In this document: positions 56,051-64,000 of the stretch, one piece after another
How the letters are laid out: each line of letters opens with the position of its first letter
How positions within the stretch are numbered: position 1 is the first letter of the stretch
Assembly (NCBI GenBank): GCA_036768485.1
Contig: JAVLUZ010000616.1
Span: 136,806 to 200,805 of the forward strand
Reading direction: 5' to 3'
Length of the DNA: 64,000 nt
Source: Mermis nigrescens
Lineage: Eukaryota; Nematoda; Enoplea; Mermithida; Mermithidae
The notes under the pieces: model-generated
The model's database searches: none
What the model saw: only the letters and a program-made list of their open reading frames with translations
What the model was told of the DNA's origin: nothing
Made by a program: the position numbers and the translations under genes

Positions 56051-57165
56051 CAACACGTAGTAAATAAGGACACGGTCCCTTCGGCGTCCTGAATAGAAAA
56101 CGACATACACCGTTAACGTATCAAGGAATGGAGTGTTGTACAAATTCTCAATTCTTATAGGATTTATCCATATTCGAATAAAATTCAAACTCTTTATTTC
56201 GCTCAACTTGGAAAATAAATAAATGTTCGAAGTTTTACAAATATTCCGGTACATTTTCGAATTACCGTTCAGATCAGCGGGCTTTAAGTCTTTATACATG
56301 TGCAAAGATTACTGTTTTTCGATTATGTTTCATTCTTATGCTTTTTAACGGTAGTAACCGAAGCAAGTTTTAAACTATCTGAGAGAATATCTTAGTTTAG
56401 GCACTTGCACAGCGCGCAAGAAAATTCATCCCGGCCCGGCATCGCAGGCAATATTACCACTACCAGCACAATGATGCGTTGTTAAACTTGAAGTCATATG
56501 CATGTAGGTTAGGTACGTATTCCTACTATGTTTTCCATACGAAGCTTCGGCGTTGGCCTGTATATTATGGTGCGTAAGCGAGCGAGAGGCTGGTAATGTT
56601 ATCAAACGCAGACGAACCGGCTTCGCATCGATCGATACGGCATGTCCCACCCTGACGCTGTGATTGGTCGATTGACGGATCACGTGACATCATCAAACGA
56701 CGAAGCTCTACAATGCAAGGGGAACATGATATAAACTATAACGGTACCTACTGGTATGTGTAAATCATCAAAAACTATCAATATATAGCCAGTCGCTTTA
56801 ACGTTACTGCAATATACAACAAGAAATGAGTTACACACGTTACGTAGGTAGGCACTTATCTACCTATACACGGCATTCCGTTCCTTAAACTAAACACGTG
56901 AGCATGGGGAGGGTTTAGAAGCAGCACGAACGCAAAGGTCTTCCTTAGATTTCCAGAACTATGGAAAAAACTTTACGAAAACTGTTGCGACAAGAATGAC
57001 AGAAAAACGTGCACATGATGTAAATTTCATGGCCTTGTCGACGTATTGATTCTTAGTTTTATTTCAAAATTTGTTTTCTCTCGGCCTTTATTTCTACTAA
57101 CATGCTGAGTGTAAATCCAGAAAGAACAAATGACACAGTTCGCAGATATTTCATGTTGGGCGTAC
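56051..57165. other. Upstream flank with a CpG-richer patch
   Basis: 56420-56720 is richer in CG than its surroundings. It contains an inverted CCAAT (ATTGG at 56663-56667) and an E-box CACGTGAC (56681-56688). It may be a distal promoter or enhancer of Cdk12 or of an unseen neighbour. No gene recognised. A lone F-type end (CACGTGAGCATGGGGAGGG) lies near 56896. Confidence 0.4.
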
Positions 57166-57173
57166 GTTGTCTC

Positions 57174-57543
57174 CATAGGTGAATAGCACACGTGGGCATG
57201 GGGAGGGTTTAGGAATATGCAACCACCAGAAGGCCGAATACTCCCCAGAAGCCGAAATTCTCCTGCCCTCCAGAATTCAATTTTTGGAATGTTTTTCGCA
57301 GTTTTTTGATGCCAATGGATAGTGCTTGATGAGAAACATTCAGGAGGGTCGCAAGATCATTCATAGATCACAAAAATGGTGGTATGACGAAAAACATCTC
57401 TTTCAACGTTTCTCATCAAACACTACATCGAAGGAATTGAAAAAAAATTTTAAAAATTGAATTCAGGGGGTTTGGTTTCTTTCGGGGGAGGGTGTTCGGC
57501 CTTGTGAGACATGCATACCCCAAACCGCCCACGCCCACGTAAG
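57174..57543. mobile_element. Fold-back pair of F halves in one unit, TSD GTTGTCTC
   Basis: A left F half (CACACGTGGGCATGGGG...GATGAGAAAC) meets an inverted F half (GTTTCTCATCAAACA...CGCCCACGTAAG). The perfect duplication GTTGTCTC flanks the pair as one unit (57166-57173 and 57544-57551), so it moved as a single fold-back element. Confidence 0.85.
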
Positions 57544-57559
57544 GTTGTCTCTCATGTGA

Positions 57560-57965
57560 CACTGAATCACACGACCGATCTGGGGGCAGCTGATCTGAAT
57601 GTTAAAAATCGCGCTTTTGAGTTTAAATGACCTCAAAAACTGATATTAATACTAAAATAGCGTCGAAATTACGTTATTCCACAGTTTCTGATCAATTTCA
57701 AGCACTTTTGGCAAAAAATTTTTAATTTCCTTTCCTCTCCAAAAATTTTCCTGGGTAGCAGCCGAATTCTGGGGATCTCGGTGATGAAAAAATGACCTCA
57801 AAAACTGGCGGGCATAAGCGATAGCGTTAAAACTACGTTATTATACGATTTTCGGTCAATTTTAAGCATTATGGAAGATTTTAAATTTTCAACCGTTTTT
57901 GGCCTTCATTTCGCCTCATTTTATCTATAAAATTTTTCATTTTTCCATTCCGGGACTGGGGAGGT
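57560..57965. mobile_element. Two family R copies, tandem and partial
   Basis: AATGACCTCAAAAACTGATA (57630) and AATGACCTCAAAAACTGGCG (57790) begin two similar blocks. Each is followed by CGTTATT-CACAG/ACGATTTT and TCAATTT-AAGCA words. Borders not defined. Confidence 0.6.
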
Positions 57966-58568
57966 CAGAGGACCCCCGACCCCCACATGCATGGCTAGTC
58001 TGGAAACCAGCCCAGCCCCAAGGATCTGGCGGACACCCCTTCCCCAAAATAAATAGGTCCCGATAAGAATACGGCTCCTGCCCATATATGACTTGAGACC
58101 CCAAAAACCTCCCCATGCGCACGTCTGGTGAGCTGACATTATGTAGATAATTGCACTTTTCCTACAACTCTCATCGAATTCTAGCACAGAAAGCGGCTGA
58201 AGGGAGTGGTTTCCTAGAATATGCACACAGTGCTCATAGCAAATGAAATATTATCAGTTGCTAACTTCTACAACGCAGGTGCAATTTCGGTGCATCGATT
58301 TAGATAGTCGAGCATCCTACACATCTTCAAGATTTCGTTATTTACATAACGCCAGACAGCATTCAAAATGTTTCAATGCAAAAAAGCTTATTGTCTTCAC
58401 TGAATTTTCATTTATTTTCATGACTGCGTTGCCGAATTGATGTAAGGCGAGCAGAAAAGCGGTTTACACTGACAGATATAGGTACTCGTACTTTACTGAG
58501 CTACTGTACTTGCAAACCTTACGATACCAATCTGTTCTGACACTCGATAATTTCGGCCCTCCGGTTGA
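57966..58568. other. Intergenic, no gene recognised
   Basis: 57966-58130 is C-rich debris of R/F type. 58130-58568 appears unique and non-coding. Confidence 0.5.
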
Positions 58569-58807
58569 CACATGAGCATGGGGGTTCGGAGTACGCACTT
58601 CCCCTAGAAGGCCGAATAGCCCCCAGAATTCAACTTTCGAAAATTATTTTTGTTTTTTTCGCAATCTTTTTATCCTAATAGATAGTGCTCAATGAGAAAC
58701 GTTGGAAAATGTTTTTCGCATCACCACAATTTTAAGACCATTTTTTGGCCTCTGAAAAATCTTGCACCCCACCCCTTCCACCAGAATTTTGTTGCTGCCC
58801 ACCTATG
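58569..58807 (+). mobile_element. Family F MITE, diverged
   Basis: CACATGAGCATGGGGGTTCGG to TTGCTGCCCACCTATG, with GCTCAATGAGAAACGTTGG inside. No clean duplication. Confidence 0.75.
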
Positions 58808-59850
58808 CTCCTGTTGTGTCTGATCTTAGCACAAAGGCGCATACCACCTTTGTGGCTAGCATGGTCTCCCTCAGTCGACCACCAGAAAGAAGCCAAGGGT
58901 AAAAAAGGGGGAACGCAGGAATCCCGCCATCAGAAGTTGGCTGTCCCCCCATATTCCTCCTGCAAATATGAAACATTTTTGCAACCCGTTCTAGCGTAAA
59001 TTTGCGTCTTTTAGCCGCCTTTGGCCATGCCCTCCCTTCCACACAAGATGACTTTGGGACCATACACGGGCAACAAGAAAATTCTGGGGAAACTCGCCGA
59101 AAATTGACATAAATGTTACTAAGTATAGGATTCTGGGGCTCTGCGGGAGCTATATATCCTAGACCCCCCCACGCATGTGCTTGGAACTCCACCCAATACT
59201 TTAATCCGTAATACCATGTATGTTTGGCAAACAGACCCCGTGTCCGCCTTGTCCAGCACGTTTCACTATGCACGTTCCAACGGCAAAACGAAACGCCGAA
59301 TGTGCAGAACAGCATTTCGAACATATGCGAAATCATATTTATACTTAAACGCAATAGAAAAAGTAGTGGGTGGTTATTTAGGTATACCTACCTACCTATT
59401 CATGCCTACATTATCTTGCATATGCACCGGTGCGAACAAGTGTATGCTCAGAACAATCAGTCTCGTCGATTTGAAATTATGTGAGCGTGTTCCAGAATCC
59501 ATTTGTTGGCATTTTTGGCGATTCATGCCCTACCCCCCGGAATCCCAATTTTTCTGTTTTCGACAGGAAATAATATCTTTTCAACGTTACATACATAGGT
59601 GCGTGTCAAAAACGACCATTCTTCCCAAACCAAATACATACACCGAACAACGTTAGAAGCATGTCGCACGTCACACACCAGTACCAACGCCATTGTTTTG
59701 TCTGATTCAAAAGCCATTAATATTGACCTACCCTCCTTGCCCGTTGCTTCTGGCAGTTTGATCGTGTGCGTATACATGCAAATAAAACTACGTATAATGC
59801 ACGCATATTCTGTCATTACTACCTCACACGGGCGTGAGGAGTTCGGCTAC
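58808..59850. other. Intergenic, no gene recognised
   Basis: Open frames on both strands (up to 183 codons) show no family similarity I can name and lie over C-rich repeat debris (58900-59170). Nothing further supported. Confidence 0.45.
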
Positions 59851-60050
59851 AACCACATATGGGCAGGAGTTGGGGGTGTACGATCCCTTCCAGAAATCGA
59901 AGACACCTAGAATTGAATTGTCACGTTGTTTGGTATTTTTGCTGATATTAGATCACACAGACCCCCGCAGTATTGAAATATAGGCCATTGTTTCTATATT
60001 TTGCCGTTTTACATCATCCAGACCCCTAGAATTCGGCTGCTGCCCATATA
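59851..60050 (+). mobile_element. Family F-like MITE
   Basis: CACATATGGGCAGGAGTTGG to GGCTGCTGCCCATATATG. Flanks GCTACAAC/GCCGCAAC agree at 6 of 8. Further F-like ends (CTGCTGCCCATGTA, CCGCTGCCCATGTG) follow near 60187 and 60463. Confidence 0.6.
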
Positions 60051-61537
60051 TGGCCGCAACCACACAAGGCCGAGGGCTGGACCCCAGAATTGGACGGTAT
60101 TACCCCCCAAAATCGATAGACCCCAAAATAAGGTCTTTTGTGCTATTTGTAGCAAATTAGCCCTATCGTACCCCGTCATATTTGCCTGCTGCCCATGTAC
60201 TGCTGCTACCCCAAGAACCCAAAAAGATGTCTACAATCGAATAATCAAAATTTTATCGCGATTTTCGACACCGATAGAACTATTTGGGAAACATCAGAAA
60301 TATCTTTGCCCTAACAAATTTTTCAGCTTTTATTTTCCCTTTAAATTATCTGGACTTATTCCACTTCCATATAGTTATCAAGCATCATTCCTCTCGGGGT
60401 TGAACTTTTGGTATGTTTTATAGGATTTTCGAAGTTTTACACAACCCAGGCCCCTGCACTCGGCCGCTGCCCATGTGTATTGGTCATCCTGAAAACCCAA
60501 TTTTCCGTTGTTCCGTAATTCGACGTCAAGTCTCTGCTTTGACTTTCCCAATGAAAAAGCTATCTCAAAAATTAAAGGGCTAGCCGTTCATTATCTTAGG
60601 TTAACCCTTGAGTTTCAATCTGCTTGCGAAAATCGTAGAAATTCGTTCTAAACCTACATGCGCATCTGCTGTACATGTGCATCAATGTGCTCATGTGTGC
60701 TGTTCTGTATTTTTATTTTCGTTTTCGTCGTTTGAATTCGAAGTTTGACGCATTTCGGCAATTCCAGCGATATTGTATCGTTATCCGTATGCTGGCCTCC
60801 AAAATCCTTCCAAGTTTCCTGAAAAATTCTCATACGTGCGCTTTACAAAAATAGAAAGAGGTAGGCAACAAAAATGAGTTATTATTTGATAAACCGAGAT
60901 ACAAGAAAAAATAAAGAATATTTTAATACTGAAGTCGAAAATTAAGGGATGAATAAAGCTAAACAATGTTTACTCAAACATTTTTCTTTAACGGGAACCA
61001 CGGAAATGAAGGCAGTCCAATCAAACACGTTGCTATCCTTTACTCGTAAAATGCGCGTCTGGCAAAATACACCTGAAAATCGACATAATTACAAAATCAG
61101 GCAGATGAAGGAGATCGCAAGTGCGATGTCTTGAGAATAACTGATTACTACTGAGTAACTAACACTCAGGCAGCGACTAAACTTAAAGGATAAACCATAA
61201 TCAAAAGCTACAATTTGTTATGCTTAAAGCCCAGATAAAAAATAGCGTTTTAAACATTTCTATGCCCTAAATGGTATAACGCAGTACATTCCTAATCTTT
61301 GAGAAATTTAACAAGAGTAACAAACAGCTTCGCTGGGGCAAAGCGGGAAATTCAAAAATCGGCGCATTTTTAGTCCATCAACACGAGCGTAATCTTAAAT
61401 TATCGGCCTAAAACTGATGAGTCGAGGCAGACGATACGCTTCCTCTAATGCAATAGCCTCTCATAACTCTCGGATGATTCAACGATATTTCTCGAACTAA
61501 ATAGATGCCATAAGATCCAAATAACACGCAGCAGCAA
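60051..61537. other. Intergenic, no gene recognised
   Basis: No repeat with clear borders apart from the F-like ends noted near 60187 and 60463, and no coding signature. A lone CTGATGAG at 61414 is discussed as a rejected ribozyme. Confidence 0.45.
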
Positions 61538-61801
61538 CATAGGTGGGCACCACCAAAATTCTGAAGAGGGGTGTGCACGATTTTTTGAAGGTCAAAAATG
61601 GTCTTAAAAGTTGTGGTATAGCAAAAAAAGCGTTTTCCAACGTTACTCATTGAGCAAATATCTATTGGCATCAAAAAATCGCGAAAAAACAAACAAATTC
61701 AAAAATCGAATTCTGGAGAGTATTTCGGTTTTCTTTTGGGAATGTCCGACCTTCTAGGGGATGCATACTGCATACCCCAAACCCCCTCACGCCCACGTAT
61801 G
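61538..61801 (-). mobile_element. Family F MITE
   Basis: CATAGGTGGGCACCACCAAAA to CACGCCCACGTATG. Flanks AGCAGCAA/GGCAGCAG agree at 6 of 8. Confidence 0.82.
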
Positions 61802-63260
61802 GGCAGCAGCCATTCGTAAAGTCAAATTGCCCGAAAAATACATGCGGCAGTGCTCTCACGATCAGATATAAGAACTGTTTTTCAGGCGTCAGTCAGTTTC
61901 TCATGAACTCAACTGAGCTTGTAAATCACTTCCAAAATAGCCCAAAGCTAATTGTATATTTCTGCAAGTCACGTGCGCATAAGCGTCTAGACACTAACCT
62001 GAGCATCTGTACTTAACTGGTTAATGCCTATTTACTGGACAAATCTAAGAACATTTTGCTAATATTAAGTCCACGGCCATTGTCTCTTTCCCACTGCTCA
62101 GACTGCCTACATCTTTTCAAGAATTGCGGGCCTTTTAAGGGATACAATTTTTAGCGAACACTTCAAGCACGCGTTAACATTACCTAAATAATATTAACGC
62201 TTTCTTTTCAGTATTTGACTAGTGCAGCACGCAATTCATTAAATTTTAATAACTTCCGGGGAAAGGTGCAGAGATATGTCTCGAACTGTTATTCATAAGC
62301 TCGATTTTCAAAATAACAGAGATCTGTTAATAAAACTGATGTTCGCAACCAACAACACAAAGCAGAAATGATAGCTGACGAAGCCATAATAAGAAAATAA
62401 ACCTAACCTAGGAGGCTTAATAAAAAGAGCAAGAAAATCAAGTCAAAATTACAGTCTGTGTCGGTATCCTTATCTTACAGCCGGGTTGCAAATAGGGACA
62501 TCACGTTTTAACATTTTTTTCAAATAATGAAAGGCGTCAATGATTTTTCGAATGTCGCGATCGAAGCATTTCAATTAGCGCACATGCTCCTACATTCCAG
62601 TTTCTTAGGGTTTTATTCCGATTTTTTCAATGGACGAGTTCCGAAATTCACCTAACGTATCAGAGAAAATGATGCTCTACAACTCTTCTTACCTCAGACT
62701 CACCTCACGCATCATAATTCGGAAGTTTAGCCAAATGATCGGTCAGAATAACACAAAACAGGACTCGAACTAACTAACGCCGCTTTCAAGTTGCATTATG
62801 TGATGATGCCCGTGAACGCATGTACAACAAAAGAGCAGGCGATCGCGAAGCAGCTCGTATGACGGCCACGCCCATTGCTTTATCGATTTTCTTTACGTGC
62901 GAGATGGCCTCTGTACACATTATTTCAAACAGTGTTGAGTATACTAAGTATACCTCGTAATGCAGGGCATACGAATAAAACGCAGCATTTACGAGCGTAT
63001 TATGAAGAAGGATGACAAGGCCAGGTTTTAGTCCAGGGGCCGTTTCCATAATAAAAAATACAAAAGCGTCTCAAATGATGCATGGTATGGAAATAAAATA
63101 TTGTTGCAGACACATTACGCACATTTGTTTTCCTTATTATGATAGATACGATTTAGGTGTATGCAGATGGCCAAACGCTACAGCGCTCATGTACGATTCG
63201 TGCAATCAAATTAAAACTTGATTTACACATTTGCATTATTTTATATGTAGTATGTACATA
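61802..63260. other. Intergenic, no gene recognised
   Basis: The sequence looks unique. No coding, RNA or repeat signature could be supported on either strand. Confidence 0.45.
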
Positions 63261-64000
63261 CAGGCCCGTATCCAGGATTTTATACCGGGGGGGGACCGAA
63301 AATTTTTGAGGCCAGATATCTCGAGAACCATCTGGCGATAGGCGAAAATAAAGGCAGTTTTGAGCGTATCTCGGCGAGCTCTACATATGCGATGGTGAAG
63401 GGAAGCTTCAGAAAAAAGTTTAATATTTCTTATCGCTTGCCTTTGCACTTAATCATTGTGCTTTACATAGAAAAACAATGCAGATAATGAATAATTCGGC
63501 GCCAAGCGCCGAAAAAATTGACATATTCTGCATGTCAAGCTCGAATTTGAGCGGTTTTGAGCGGGCTAGAAGACAAAAAACATATATAAACAATAAATAC
63601 AGCGCGAAACGCCGAAAAATTCCATCTTTCCCATGCCATAACTCAAATTTGAACTGTTTTGAGCACACCTGGGCATGGGGGGTTTGGGGGTATGCACCCC
63701 CTCCCCAGAAACCAAAATACCCCCCCCCAGAATTCAATTTTTGAAAATTTTTTTCGTTTTTTTCGCAATTTTTTGATGCCAATGGATAGTGCTTGATGAG
63801 AAACGTCGAAAAATGGTGTTTTTATCGCCCTGCCACCATTTTTAAGGCCATTTTGTATGGTTTTGAGTGAGCTAGAAAGCAAAAACTATAGCTGAACAAA
63901 ATCCGGAGCACAGCGCTTGAAAAAATTGACATGCTCTCTCCATGTCTAACTCAAATTTGAACGATTTTTAGCGGTTTAGAAGACAAAACTATATGTACAT
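63261..64000 (+). mobile_element. Family J element, runs off the window end
   Basis: Starts CAGGCCCGTATCCAGGATT and matches 27480-28087. It carries the tandem hairpin units at 63498 (GGCGCCAAGCGCC), 63601 and, after the nested F copy, about 63905, spaced roughly 103 bp once F is removed. The far end is outside the window. Confidence 0.82.
63664..63859 (+). mobile_element. Family F MITE nested in J, TSD GTTTTGAG
   Basis: CACACCTGGGCATGGGG to a shortened right end TTTTGTATG. Perfect duplication GTTTTGAG (63656-63663 and 63860-63867), so its right-hand C-rich block was lost before or during insertion. Confidence 0.88.

Noticed and set aside
58803..59656. Overlapping open frames of 159-183 codons as possible genes
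   Set aside because: No domain, no codon-use contrast with flanks, no splice-supported partners, and they cover repeat debris.
61414..61421. CTGATGAG, the first conserved core word of hammerhead ribozymes
   Set aside because: A possible stem II (GTCG/CGAT) follows but the required GAAA is replaced by ACGC, and no stem III with a NUH cleavage site could be built.

Overview
The window is eukaryotic nuclear DNA, very AT-rich outside exons, and it holds one recognisable protein gene. This is the metazoan transcription kinase Cdk12 on the minus strand, in 15 coding exons from 55924 (ATG) down to 5688 (TAA). All exon phases join and all introns are GT-AG; the spliced product is 1027 residues. The protein ends soon after its kinase domain, as in the fly protein and unlike the vertebrate one. 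The introns are long and full of small DNA transposons, which also suggests an arthropod, probably an insect. I cannot name the species.

Layout: 1-5.6 kb is non-coding sequence downstream of the gene (repeats, a long AT microsatellite, a possible poly(A) signal). 5.7-55.9 kb is Cdk12. Exons 1-6 encode the basic, RS-like and proline/alanine-rich N-terminal half, and exons 8-15 the cyclin-dependent kinase domain with its DCHE/polybasic tail. A 21-nt in-frame microexon lies at the boundary. 56.0-64 kb is the upstream flank with a candidate promoter near 56.0 kb, then repeats and sequence with no recognisable gene.

Most intronic DNA that can be assigned belongs to non-autonomous transposons, labelled here by their ends. 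Families with 8-bp target-site duplications (TSDs) are A (CATACATG), E (CAGTGTTTTTTTG), F (CACACCTGGGC / CATACGTGGGC), G (CATACATGTAAC), H (CAGGCAC), I (CAGGGGCGGAT), J (CAGGGCCGTAT), M (TAGAGATGTGCC), N (CAGTGATCGGACC), P/S (CATACCTGGGCAAT). Families with TA targets are C/D (CAGTGSTCGCCATG) and Q (CAGGGTGGCCCATAA). B, K and R are recurrent modules whose ends are less clear. I count 27 insertions whose 8-bp TSDs are identical (18) or differ at one base (9). No transposase coding sequence is visible, so the driving enzyme must be encoded elsewhere. There is also one tRNA-derived SINE with a perfect 10-bp TSD, and several mini- and microsatellites.

The most striking signal is the 13-mer GGCGCGAAGCGCC, a 5-bp stem with a GAA loop that contains the known hyperstable DNA mini-hairpin d(GCGAAGC). 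It occurs at least 13 times exactly, on both strands, inside otherwise different repeat families (A, B, E, J, K). There are many one- or two-base variants, one of them compensatory. In J elements it repeats about every 103-108 bp. This shared palindromic core is the best candidate for an undescribed element-biology theme in the window.
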